This document shows, in pieces, positions 52,977-64,000 of a stretch of 64,000 nucleotides of DNA; positions within the stretch are counted from its first letter, which is position 1, and the number at the start of each line of letters is the position of its first letter. Below the pieces are notes generated by a model that saw nothing but the letters and a program-made list of their open reading frames with translations, had not been told where the DNA came from and did no database searches. The position numbers were made by a program, and so were the translations under genes. This DNA comes from Tieghemostelium lacteum (Eukaryota; Evosea; Eumycetozoa; Dictyosteliales; Raperosteliaceae), in the NCBI GenBank assembly GCA_001606155.1, contig LODT01000028.1, positions 1,800,557-1,864,556 on the forward strand, given 5' to 3'.

Positions 52977-54648
52977 TTAAATTAAATATTTCTGATAGAA
53001 ATTATGAGAAGGTGTGGATAGAGTAGATGAGAATAATTCAATCCACCAATGTCTACGATAATCACCATGTTGAATGACTCTAACAGTTGCATTTGATTGA
53101 GTATCAGGTTTATCTACAACTTTAACAGAATCAAATAAAAATAATACTTGTTTCCAATGTGTATCACCATCACCTGGTGCTGTTGATAATTCTAATGTAT
53201 TAGATGTCAATGTAAAACTATTTGGTGATAGATTAAATGGTGATATTTCTGATTTTTTTAATTCTAATTCTCCATCTACATTGATAATATATTGCTTAAA
53301 TGATTCAGAATCATTTTGATTTTCTTCCTTATCTAAATGTTCAAAATAAACTGAAAACCATGTTGCGTATCCATGGAAATTACCTACTGGTATTTTAAAT
53401 TTATAGCTTTCCATTGTTTTCTAAATGAAATGAGTTGTTTTTGTTAATAAATAGTACTACAATTGATATTATTTTTAAACATACAGATAGATCACTAATT
53501 GTTATAGTATGTAAATCTAAATATCTTAAGGTTACAGGTTTATCTAGAACACTTGAACTTTTTTCAACATAATAATTTCTAATTGATTTCTCAGTTGCAT
53601 CATCTTTAGCAAGTGGGCTATAGTATTTAGATGTGTTAGTATAGAAATAATATAAAAAATATATAACATACATTAATGGACTCATATCAAGACCGAATAC
53701 ATTTTCCCAACAATTAACTTTATGATTAAAATAATCATCTAATCTAACAGGTGCCATATAAATAGAGGCTTTAGAAGGGAATAATAAACCATCCGATTTC
53801 AATAGATAATCTCTAGCATAGATGACAGATTCTAACATGGATTCAAAAATGAGGAAACTACCCATCCATTCGCTGATAACTATATCAACATACTCTGGGA
53901 ATGTAATTTCCTCTAATTTACCTTTAATTAACTGAATCTTGTCAGCCAGTTGATTGTGATTTACAATCATTTCAGCATAATAATACATATCAGATGCCTC
54001 AACAGCATAGACTTTTTTAGCACCAGCTTTAGCTGCAAAACATGATAATAGTCCAGTTCCACAACCTACATCTAAAACTACTTTATCTTTAAATGTATCT
54101 TTACTATTCATTATAGCATGATAATATGCAGCTGTTCTTCTTTTATCCATAACCATTTCATGATGAATTGACTGTAAGCATAGATAAATTAGTATCCATT
54201 CACTAATAACTATAAATACTATAAAATTGCTAATAATTACAATCTTTGCATATGAATTAAAATATTCTTCATCTTCATAAGTATCTATTGGTTTTCCAGG
54301 ATGGTTATAATCATAAAATGGTTTAGCTTCATTATTTGATCCCCATTCATTATGATTCCAATTAAATTCGTCATTTGTATTAAATTCAGCAGCAGCTGTA
54401 GATTTATTTTGATGATATTCATCATTTATTCTTGGTGGAGGTGGGGGTGGGGGTAAATCTTCAATTTTTATATTATTAACAGTGCTTTTATCTTCTGTGG
54501 GCTTAGGTTTTGTCCCATCTGTACTATCTTCGTTAATATTATTCTTTAGTGCATTTACAATCTCCATTTTTGTTTTTAACACTTCTTCATTTACCAAATT
54601 TAATAATTCCTCTTTCATTACTTTTGAATTAAATGGTTGTTCATCCAT
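52977..54648 (-). CDS. Type I protein arginine methyltransferase
   Basis: Exons 54648-54241, 54171-53672, 53617-53485 and 53420-52977, about 494 residues. Motif I is VVLDVGCGTGLLSCF, followed by VYAVEAS. The double-E loop is ISEWMGSF...FESMLESV, both glutamates present. The THW loop is GDTHWKQVLF. These mark a PRMT1/2/6/8-like type I enzyme that makes asymmetric dimethylarginine. The N-terminal ~135 residues are acidic and Pro-rich (LPPPPPPPRI), absent from PRMT1 and possibly a binding region. The first two introns (69 and 54 bases) are multiples of three without stops, so unspliced mRNA stays open. Tail-to-tail with the SRP-M-like gene. Confidence 0.88.
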
Positions 54649-54797
54649 TGTTGATAGTTGGAAAATTTAAAAAAAAAAAAAAAAAAAAGTATTTTGGTTA
54701 GAGGGGTTTAAACCTTGAGATGTATAGTTTATACTATCCAAATTGGATTTAAAGTAATTTATTAAGATTATTGTTATTTTTTTTGTTATATTGATTT

Positions 54798-55000
54798 TTA
54801 ATATTGATATCTTTTCTGTGGTGATATTGGTCTTCTATTATTATTATTACTACTATTTATATTATTATCAAAAGAACTATAATTTGATTGTAATTGATAT
54901 GATGAGTTATTATTATTTGAAAAATCATCATTATTTGTGAAATTTGAAAACTGACTATTATTATTAATTGGTGATGAAAAATTATTTAAACTTCTAGTAC

Positions 55001-55046
<46 letters not shown>

Positions 55047-56424
55047 TGTTGTAGTTGTAGTTGAATCATTATCTATTAACTGTACATAGGATATTGGGAA
55101 AATACCTTGTCTTCCATCGATTTCACCTTCCCACCACTCTTCATGTGGTTTACCAATTACATTTACAATATCACCTACTCTCAATGGAAGATCACGAGCA
55201 GTCTCTGAATCAAAATCATAGATTGCACGAACTCTAGTTACTTGACCAAGATTCCAGCTTTTTTCGAGGGTAGCTTCACCTCTCTTTCTCCTAGAGGCAT
55301 TAATTATTTGGCCAATTAACATCGGTAAACCTATAAATGTTACCGCTATAATCAATATATATGTACCAATACCAGATTGATTTCTCTTTTCAAAATTCTT
55401 AAAATCAGATACATCTATACCTTGTAGTGTATCTGAAATACTATTTAGGCTAGTACTTGATACTGTTGCTGTAGTACTACTGCCTAATGCTGTTGCTGCA
55501 ACTGTAGAGGTTGAACTTCCTCTACCCAATAAATATCTGAATACTCTCAGTATTCTTGAACCCAATGAATGAAATAATTTAAACAATGTAAATGTTTTTA
55601 ATATTGAAAAAACTTCATTATTAAAATGACTCATACTATGACATAATCTGCACAGGGGGAGTTTGAAAAAAAAACAATTAGTTACAAAGTTTTTTTATAG
55701 TTGAGAGAATATAAACAAACCTTAAAACTGAAGTAAATGAAACGTGTACAGCATCGAAATTTGCATCTAATAATCTTGAAAAACGAGAAAATGTATCAAC
55801 TATAGAATGAAGTGCCTCCATCCAAGTGTGGCCTCCATTTGATATGGCACCAAGTGGTCCTTTATCACCATATGGGTCATTTAAACCTCTATATCCATAA
55901 CCACCACCATAAGAGTTACCATAACCTCCATAAGAGCTACCATAACCTCCATAAGAGTTACCATAACCTCCATAGGAGCTACCATAACCTCCACTATAAG
56001 AACTACCATATCCACCACCGTATGAACTATTACCATAACTACTTCCACCATATCCACCACCATATGAACTACTACCATAAGTACTTCCACCATATCCACC
56101 ACCTCCATAAGAACTACCATAATTAGAACCACCTCCATATCCTCCAGCACCATAAGATGAAGGTCTCATTGAATAACTATCACCATCACCATAACCTGTA
56201 GGTCTCATTGGTGTTCTAGGTCTAGTTATCATTGAACTACTATTATTTACATTAGAAATATTTGTACTATTTGGTAATATTGATGTTGTTGTTGTTGGTG
56301 ATGGTGATATATTATTTGTAATATTATTTGGGGATGTTGATCTTGGTGGCTGTAGTGAACTTGAACTTGATGTTACATTAGAGCCACCTCTTTCCCATGG
56401 TTTTGGTGGTGATGGTCTATTCAT
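54798..56424 (-). CDS. pex13: PEX13 peroxin with SH3 domain
   Basis: Peroxisomal docking-complex protein. Exons 56424-55721 and 55647-54798 (GTTTGT...TGCAG, phase 2), 517 residues. The N-terminal start [14 protein letters not shown] matches PEX13 (PPKPWE). A long Gly/Tyr/Ser repeat region ([15 protein letters not shown]...) follows, common in PEX13 and prone to liquid-like gel formation at the import pore. Then [20 protein letters not shown], the conserved membrane-proximal stretch, and spans near residues 250-350. The SH3 domain is [21 protein letters not shown] then [20 protein letters not shown]. An Asn-rich tail with an Asn run follows. Highly expanded Gly/Tyr repeat. Confidence 0.93.
55880..56150 (-). 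repeat. Gly/Tyr repeat tract of PEX13
   Basis: Tandem imperfect repeats of 15-27 bp encoding [14 protein letters not shown]-type units. Seen from either strand they create spurious open frames, which are not genes. Confidence 0.85.
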
Positions 56425-57276
56425 TTCTGTCTATTATTTATCTGTTTGTTTTTTTTTCCTTTCTATATTAATCTCTATATTCAAAACTCTACTATATTCT
56501 TCTTTAATTATTTTTACAATCTAAAATATGTGTATATATCTATCTCTATGTTTCTTATGAATTATAATCTAAACAAATTGAGAAGGTTTCTAAATTATGT
56601 GATTCGTAACAAAAATTTCTATTTAAAATAGAGGTATGTTGTCATACTAAAGTTTGTTTTGGAAAATTATAAATGAATAAAAAATTGTATATTTTTTTTT
56701 TTTTTTTTTATTCAATTTCCCAAGGGAGAGAATGTCTTGAAAAATCTTTGATGATGAAACGGATGAATAATTCTTTATGTATTATTTAAATATACTATTT
56801 GATTTTTTTTTTGTAAATTGTATAACGAAAGAAAATAAACAAATAAAATTTCTCTCATCTTAATAACTCAAAAAAAAAAATCATAAAAAAATTAATTGTT
56901 TGGGAAATTCGAGTCTTAATCATTATTTCCCAGCTAAGTATCACTAAGAAAAATTTTTTAAAATTTTGATTATTTATAAGATATGAATATTTGGATTCGT
57001 ATTAGTAATTTATCACCCAAATTTTTTCATTTCAATCAAATAAGTAGATACTCTTTTTTATAGATATTATTTCTTTGGATTAAGTTATTTACACTTGTTC
57101 AAGGTATTGTAAACAACATCAGATTTTATCTATTTTTACATTTACTTTGAATAAAAATTTCATGAATTTAGGTCCTAATTATTATAAAAACCTATCAAAG
57201 TTTTAAGAGACACCCACTATATGTCAATCCAAAGAATATTATAACAGAATTTATTTAACAAGTAGGAAAAGAAAAA
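56425..57276. other. AT-rich intergenic region
   Basis: About 850 bases between the divergent PEX13 and EGF surface-protein genes. Several A/T runs, no gene or RNA gene seen. Confidence 0.6.
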
Positions 57277-60200
57277 ATGATAAATAATTCAAATAATTTA
57301 TCTGTTTTACTCTTTGTATTTTTAATTTTATTTATTGCGGCTTTTGATTGTCAAACTTGTATGTGTGTTGGGTTGCGTTAATCAAAAACAAAAAAGGTAC
57401 TTCTAGATTATTAATTAAATTAAAAAATGATAAAATAAAGTTGATAGTATTGATATTACACCAAATGCAGCTTCTGGTGATTTTATAATAACACCTTATT
57501 TAAAATCACAAATATTTGAAATTACAGTAAAATTTAAAGAGACGACATACAATGGAACATTTAAATTTTCATTGACTAGTGGTGCTAATGATTTAGAGAT
57601 TTTTAATCAATCACCTATTAGTATAACTAATGGTGTGTCAAATCCAATTCAATTTAATAGTGGTATATTTTTCTCTGCTACTGATAGAATTTACAATGCA
57701 CCATATTCTATATTATTACGTACTGATACTGATATGGTTATAAAGTTATTGCCATTTAATATATCAAGTCCTTATTATAGTGGTTCACAAAATACACCAG
57801 CACAAGTATCAGTAATTGAAACTAGTATAGATAATATATCTTCATCAGGTACAACATCATCAGGTAACAGCGTGACACTTTGTAAAATTGATCAAATTTT
57901 AGAGGTTAGTAATCCAAATCTTTATAATTTCTATTATAATTTCTATGAGGGAAATAATTATGCTCTGACAACGGTTGGTAAAAGTCAGAATGGTAATATC
58001 CAATTACTAGTACAGCAGTATCTCTATTATCCAACATTTCAATATCAGTATTCAATTAATGATTATGTGAATAGCACATTTCAATTTTCACAGAATATTG
58101 CATGTAATCAATTCCCAAATTTCAATATACAAGGTGAGGCCATTTCAATTGAGGGTAGTGCTGATATACAATTATTCTTAAAGACTAATAATAGACTTGC
58201 AGTTCTGCAAATTGCTGGAGAAGAGTATCTCAATCCAGAGAGAATTCTACCAGACAATGACCCAACTACATTTGAGTATCTTATAAAACGTGTTAGAACT
58301 ACTGGTAATTCCATTTTGGTAAATGCTGCTGGACAAACATTAAATATAGCAATTCCTCCACCTATAACAACACCACCAACTACATTTACAGTATGTTGTA
58401 TAAGTACAAATTCCCAGTTTTCACCAAATGACAATACATTACTATACCAATTAAATTATGATGTATTTAGATTTTCTGTTACTTTCCAAGGTAATCCAAG
58501 TGATTTCTCATTTCTTCAAGTCTATCAAATCTATGATGGAGGTATTGCATCAGATCCTATATACTTGAATAGTCTAACAGCTCAAACACAGTATTTCACT
58601 ATTAGACCAAGATATAGAGCACAAGAGGTAACCATTAGAGGTACCTATAAGAATGGTGATACCTATGTATTCCCAACACCTACATCACTTTCATGGGAAT
58701 ATAATCAACCACATTCTAATGTAGTAGGTATGGCAGGAGCACTACCAAACTTTTCAAGTTACAATACTGCAGAGATTTCCTATAGTCTTGATGGTCTAAG
58801 TGGTTTCTACTACCCTGATATGAAATTCACATATCAATACTATATGAGTGGTAACCTTACTACTTTTCCAATAGCTATAAAGACAGTTGGTGGTGATTGG
58901 CCATTTGATTGTACTGGATGGAGACAATCAATGATTTGTGATGTTGGTTACAGTTTTCTTCCTGATATACCATTTGGTACTGAATTCATATCTCAGAATC
59001 CAAAAATGACACAACCTCAAATCTATACAACAACTGCTAATCAACAAGAGTTAGTATATGATGTTATAAGTCCAATTATGCTTGTAAACTTTAAATTTGG
59101 TATTAAAAGGTTACCTAATCTCAATGTATCTCTTGATTTTATGGAGATTCAAATTCAAGATGATATCGGTGTAGACTATGAAAGATGTCAGTTTAATTAT
59201 GGTCCAATTGTATTCCTAATTAATCAACAAACTAGATTCTATGGTGGTTATAAAGGAGCTTCAGCACATTTATATGATATCACTAATTTTAATAGATATT
59301 TTTGTACTTCTAGAATGACAATGAAATGTGAAGATATCAGAGGAAACACACTACAATGGGATTCGAATGATTTTGTTGAACGTCCCTTAGTAAAACCTTA
59401 TCTAGTTAAAGTACTCAATGGTCATTGTAAGGATACTCTACCATTGGAATTTGATAATATACAATTGATATCCTACAATTATATCTACTCTCTTGGAAAT
59501 AGTAGCCATATTACTATTGACATTTATACATCATTTATTGGTATAATACAATCACAACTATCAAAATACTCTATTCTATTGAAATATGGTAATTCTGAAA
59601 TTTCATTAGAACCTGATTTGTCAACTCTAAACAAACTACAGAATACTTTTACTCAAAGTATTAGTATAGAACCACCAGAAAGAACTGAGATATATAATAT
59701 CACAATGGATATTGTATTCACAGATGCTAATTACACAAATTCACTTCATTTAAATAATGATGAATTGAGATATATATCAACTCAGTTACCAGCACAATCC
59801 AATAAGTTTGAAGCTACTTTCAAATTACAGGACCAATTATTCAGCGGATTCAATTTTGGATTCGCAGTTGGTGATGTTGACCCTAATGTAACGTTAGTAG
59901 CTAACCCATACCAGAATATATCAATGGTCAAAATAGCATATGTATCCCAAATTGGACCACTAAAAACCCAGTATTACTACCTCTATAATCTAACACAATC
60001 ATCTACTTATGTCTTAACTAGATCTGCAACTGAAGTAGGTTGGAATGCATGGGTAGATGAATTTTGTGATTACAGAGGTAATTGTCAAAGAATGACTCAA
60101 ATGCAGACTAGAAATGGTGTTTCTGCTGGTACATCTGCAATATACACTGCATGGAACCAAGTTGTTAAAACTCTAACTATTGATCCACCAACCCTTAGAT

Positions 60201-61986
60201 CCAACTCTGCCAACAGATTGGTTAAAGTAACATTTTACTGTAAACCAAATTTGGATGTCTACAATGGAAATCTACCATACTGGGAAAAGGATACAAATAT
60301 TGATTTTATATTCTATCTAGTTGAGAAACAGTCACTTAACAGATTGGGTTACACAATGAAAACTATTGCCAATTTCACTTATTATACTGAGTTTGAATTA
60401 CCATTGAACTGGGGTGAAAGAGGTATTCATAAAATTGGTGTTCACAATATATTCTCTTCAAGATACGGTAGATTTTGGAAATATAACTATGGTATTGAAA
60501 CTTTTAATATTGTTCAAGCTTCAATGGAACCTGCAATTTGGACTACTTTAATTGATATGTCAAATCCTATTGCACTATATCTAACTGGTAGTAATTTAGG
60601 GTCACTAAATTCACCACAATATAAACCCTATATAATATCAGATAGAGTATACCAAGATCTAGGTGAATACCAATATATTAACTCTACCTATGGATATGCA
60701 ACTCTACCCAATAATTTGAAATTTGTAAGTGGTATGAATCTTACACTTGGTAGTCCAAATGCTGATCCTATTAGACTGTTCATTCTCAGTTGTATGTACC
60801 CAGAATGTAGTGGAAAAGGTACTTGTAAATCGGGTAACTGTTTATGTCAACCTGGTTGGTCTGGTGTAGATTGCTCCATTAGTCTAAATTACCAATGTCT
60901 TGATAATTGTACAAATCATGGACTTTGTATAAACTATGTTTGTTCATGTTTTGAAGGTTTTATCGGTCCAAATTGTTCTATATCTATATTAGAAAATACA
61001 ACACCACTGAATATTACAGCACTTTCAGATGAACCTACATCAAGTATCACACCTTCCATTGGTGGTAAAGACCTGACTGATGAATCTTTGGAAACTTCAT
61101 TTGGTGTATTATTAAAACAGGTTCAAGAACTAGATTTTTATGATAACTTAATTAAAGAATTCAATCTTACTCAACTATGGAGACTAGTATCAAGTAATGA
61201 TACAACTAAACTCTATCATCTAACATTAACACCTGGTTCGTTAATGAGTGTACTCATTGAAACAACCAAAGATCAAAGTAAAACCTTTACATTTGCCAAT
61301 GAAAGCATTACACTACCACCAAACAGTTTGAAATACTATATAAAATTAGAGAATTACGAATTCTTCTCATCTGTAAATCATCTTACATTTGTGTGGGAAA
61401 CTAATTATATAGCACCTAATCCATGCGATACCATTGAACAAAATCAAACATTAGGTGGATCAACAGTTGATGATATACATTACGTTGTAATTCCAGCTAA
61501 TCAATTACAACTCTATGGTAGATTCTCAAATTTTATCATTATAGATACTAGAATACTTCAATCCTCAAACAAAGCTGTTCAATCTGATAAGGATAAAAAA
61601 TTACTCAACATCAAAGTAAATATACCATTTTTTAGAAATTCTGTTGAAATGGACCCAGTAAGTATCCTTGATTATAAATAATGCTTTTGATGATAAATAG
61701 GTACTAATAGTATTATAAATAGGATTTTTCTGTACTATTAGATTACAACTCACCAGAACCATCTGGTAATGAATTTGATGATGAATGTAATATTATAGGT
61801 GGTTTACCTAAATTTGCAATTCCAGTTATTGTTGTTGGTGGTGTAGTTGTATTGGTAACTGCTTTAACTGTAACGTTTGTATTATTATTTAAGTATAGTC
61901 TTGCTTTTAAAACCACTGTACTATCGTGGAAATTAAAATTTTTCGTATCTAAGGCATCCTATGGTACAAAATTAACAAAATTATAA
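57277..61986 (+). CDS. Large EGF-containing type I surface protein (ComC/Tgr-like layout)
   Basis: Exons 57277-57358, 57441-61661 and 61742-61986 (phases 1 and 1), about 1515 residues. Signal peptide (LLFVFLILFIAAFDC). The ectodomain is a long run of beta-rich repeats. Two EGF-like units lie near residues 1175-1240 (CSGKGTCKSGNCLCQPGW, CTNHGLCINYVCSCFEGF). The last exon adds a membrane span (FAIPVIVVGGVVVLVTAL) and a short basic tail. The domain order resembles the dictyostelid ComC and Tgr/tiger families of adhesion or signalling proteins, but no diagnostic name is possible. The tail-side donor GTATCC (61662) was chosen over GTAAGT at 61658 by phase. It is the second gene in from the telomere. 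Confidence 0.8.
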
Positions 61987-62244
61987 TCACATGAACAATA
62001 ATTGTTACTCTAAAAAATAAAAAGAAATCAAACAATTAATTGAGTGTGCTAATTGTGGTGCTGAAAACCAACAATTTTATTTTTTATAAATCCAATCACT
62101 TTAGATAAAAAATTTTTATTTTTTAGTTTGTGTCAAATCCTGTTTCGACCTAACAATTAGATATTTGTAATATTATAATCATAGAAGAACAACAAAAAGA
62201 TTAAAATCATTTAAATACAAGGGATTAAAATAATAACAATAGAA

Positions 62245-63218
62245 ATGGTAGAAGATTGTTTTAGACTAGAAACACCAAGAGAGATTATATATCATAGTAC
62301 ACAATCACTAATATGGATAGCAGTTATATATTTTTCTAAAAAAGACTTGTGTCATTTTATTGATAATGAAAAAGTTAAGAAAAGAAATTATAAACTTACA
62401 CTATTCGAATGGTTCCTATCTTTATCTTTGATATTTGTTACTTTTATGAATATAATGGTTAGAGCTCTAAAAGGTGTACCACATTGGTTGGTAGGTGTTT
62501 TTTAAATATTAACAATGATTATTTGATTTTACTAATGTTATTATATATACACAATGATAGATTCAACCATGTCATGTACTATCATTTTTATTAATATATG
62601 TATTATTGAATACAAAGAATGATGCTAGACATTTCTATTATTATTTCTATTCTATTTGGATGCCGTATGTAATATATTAATTTGAGAGAAGAGAGAGGAA
62701 TGATGAAGTAGAGTTTGGATTATTAATTTGAAATTTGGATATATAGAACTGTTGGATTATTATCACCACCACATGCTAGTTGGTTTAAATGGTGGTGGGA
62801 ACCTACATTATTTTACGTTCATCATGCCATGTTACTATTGATACCATATTATTATTTATTTTTTAATCACCGATTTCACTCTCATTTCATAAGTAGTAAA
62901 ACTACATCTGGACCACATTACTTGGTATCTTCTTTCCAGAGTCTAAAGAAACGTGTTAGATACTTTATTCAAGTGTATGCTTCTGGTTTATTATACCATT
63001 CTTTGGTATTAGGTTTTGCATCATTGTATTTTGAAGAGGATTTTGATGCTATGCGTTGTAGATTCGATGGTGGTGAGATATTTGGTAATTATTGGAGAGA
63101 ATTTATGATCATATGTGCTGTCATTTTAGCAATGATCGTTTGTAAGATACCTGATATTATAGCACACGCTTATCAATATAGAAAACTTTCAACAAAATCT
63201 CTTAAATCTCAAGAATAA
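62245..63218 (+). CDS. TMEM164-family membrane protein
   Basis: Exons 62245-62490, 62561-62664 and 62747-63218 (phases 0 and 2), about 273 residues with 6-7 spans. The second exon starts IQPCHVLSFLLIYVLL, matching the NPCHVxxxxxIxLL motif of TMEM164, and the third has PTLFYVHHAMLLLIPYYYL, matching the H-x-M-L region. TMEM164 was described as an acyltransferase for ether phospholipids acting in autophagy and ferroptosis; transfer of that role here is inference. The Cys-His pair in PCHV is the likely active centre. It is the gene nearest the chromosome end, about 600 bp from the telomeric array. Confidence 0.8.
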
Positions 63219-63435
63219 ACAAGATAGATAAATCATTATTTAAATATTATTTTTTTTATTAGTCTATTTATATCTATTCTTCTTAAAAGTTACGAGGATT
63301 AACCAATTTCATGGTTTTTATAAAATCAATGAATGTACAATAGCACAATAATATTTTTTTAACAGAAATAGTAAAAACACTATAAAATATTCATTTTTTG
63401 GTGTTCCACCTAAATTACAAAAATGTATTTCCTCT

Positions 63436-63469
63436 GAATTAAGTACCAATTGCTAAGAGAAAGTTATAG
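63436..63469 (+). repeat. Subtelomeric direct repeat, copy 1
   Basis: Reads GAATTAAGTACCAATTGCTA then AGAGAAAGTTATAG. It matches copy 2 at 63748-63780 with about four differences. Confidence 0.8.
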
Positions 63470-63747
63470 ATAACATTATTACATGAATATTATAAAAATT
63501 AGGTATATTTTCTATGTAATTTATACGAGATATTTTCGATTTACAAAATACAGATAGAGATTAACTGTATGAATTTATCTGTTTGAATTTTCTTGAGTAA
63601 AGTGGGTATATTATAAGAGAAAAGTGCTTATAATAAAAATAGGGAGTGAAGAATAAAATTCAATCAAGTAAGAATGTAATTATAATACTATTTTCATACA
63701 GATAATGTATATCTGTATATTAATTGTACAAATTTGTGGTGGTCTAT

Positions 63748-63780
63748 GAATTAGGTACCAATCGCTAAGAGAAAGTTGTA
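63748..63780 (+). repeat. Subtelomeric direct repeat, copy 2
   Basis: Reads GAATTAGGTACCAATCGCTA then AGAGAAAGTTGTA. It is 312 bp downstream of copy 1. The spacing suggests a subtelomeric duplication unit or a simple degenerate repeat. Confidence 0.8.
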
Positions 63781-63830
63781 GGGGTTATGTATTCAATTCT
63801 CATCTTGGAATTGTAGCTAATTTCACTGTG

Positions 63831-64000
63831 GATAGGGTAGGTTAGTGAAGGATAGGTTTAGGTGGGTAGGGTAGGGTAGGGGTAGGGTAGGGTAGGGTAG
63901 GGGTAGGGTACGGGTAGGGTAGGGTAGGTAGGGTAGGGTAGGGTAGGGTAGGGTAGGGTAGGGTAGGGTAGGGTAGGGTAGGGTAGGGTAGGGTAGGGTA
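63831..64000 (+). repeat. Telomere repeat array, (TAGGG)n
   Basis: From 63831 the sequence moves through degenerate GGTTAG/GGATAGG words into a regular array of GGGTA units from about 63864 to the last base, about 25 or more units with a few GGGGTA and GGTA variants near the start. The G-rich strand runs 5'->3' towards the window end, the orientation expected of a right-hand telomere. Degenerate units on the inside and pure units outside are typical of a chromosome end rather than an interstitial block. The unit is five bases, TAGGG, unlike the six-base TTAGGG of animals and the A/G-mixed ends of D. discoideum. Confidence 0.9.

Larger units (their letters stand above)
63219..63830. other. Subtelomeric spacer, no gene
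   Basis: Non-coding, A/T-rich at first and more mixed towards the end. A 33-bp direct repeat lies at 63436-63469 and 63748-63780. No retroelement or gene family member is seen, so the chromosome end is short and simple. Confidence 0.65.

Noticed and set aside
55812-56153. His/Tyr-rich and Met/Val-rich frames across the PEX13 repeat
   Set aside because: Shadows of the Gly/Tyr repeat of PEX13.

Overview
The window is AT-rich nuclear DNA of a social amoeba (dictyostelid). This is inferred from the very AT-rich spacers with long A and T runs, short (about 50-150 bp) AT-rich introns with GTATGT/GTAAGT-like donors, Asn/Gln/Thr/Ser homopolymer tracts in coding sequence, and dictyostelid-style proteins (long EGF-bearing surface protein, mucin-like CAP protein). 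The right edge is an array of GGGTA (TAGGG) repeats with the G-rich strand running 5'->3' outwards, so the window most likely ends at a chromosome end. A five-base TAGGG telomere differs from the irregular A/G telomere of D. discoideum and points to another dictyostelid branch (Cavenderia or Heterostelium are my guesses). The exact species is not established from the sequence.

Layout. 1-1.14 kb: 3' end of a LINE-type retrotransposon, cut by the window edge. 1.4-1.7 kb: relic of an eIF4A helicase gene. 2.4-14.7 kb: housekeeping genes for an ELO fatty-acid elongase, a two-pass membrane protein, a small one-pass protein, a glycerophosphodiester phosphodiesterase, a YIPF1/2 Golgi protein, an S9 oligopeptidase, a Rho-family GTPase lacking an ATG in its first exon, and a mitochondrial P-loop ATPase. 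14.8-22.4 kb: an island of broken genes and mobile DNA. It holds a gene fragment, an LRR-like gene whose 5' end is joined to an inverted copy of its own 3' end, a non-autonomous hAT element with a perfect 8-bp target duplication, a rearranged LINE copy, a second hAT end and a decayed Polinton-like element.

22.4-56.4 kb: dense eukaryotic core genes, many head-to-head or tail-to-tail with gaps under 150 bp. They are a CAP/SCP protein, UPF2, CFIm25 (NUDT21), CCT4, an ankyrin protein, mitochondrial LeuRS, a CsbD-like protein, a Q-rich protein, SPT4, VPS28, PIG-Y, a DNL-type zinc finger protein, GOT1, a CDF metal transporter, an EGF-like secreted protein, ATP synthase subunit d, a pectate-lyase-3-type beta-helix protein, DCN1, NUDE, a mitochondrial protein with an SRP54-M-like domain, an arginine methyltransferase and PEX13. 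57.3-63.2 kb: a 1515-residue EGF-containing type I surface protein and a TMEM164-family protein, then a short subtelomere and the telomere array.

The genes do not form one pathway. Loose themes are RNA processing and decay (UPF2, CFIm25, SPT4, PRMT), Golgi/ER/endosome traffic (YIPF, GOT1, VPS28), mitochondria (LeuRS, DNL, ATP synthase d, SRP-M-like, P-loop ATPase) and lipid or GPI metabolism (ELO, GDPD, PIG-Y, TMEM164). All exon joins were worked out by hand from GT/AG sites, reading phase and recalled family sequences; no searches were run.
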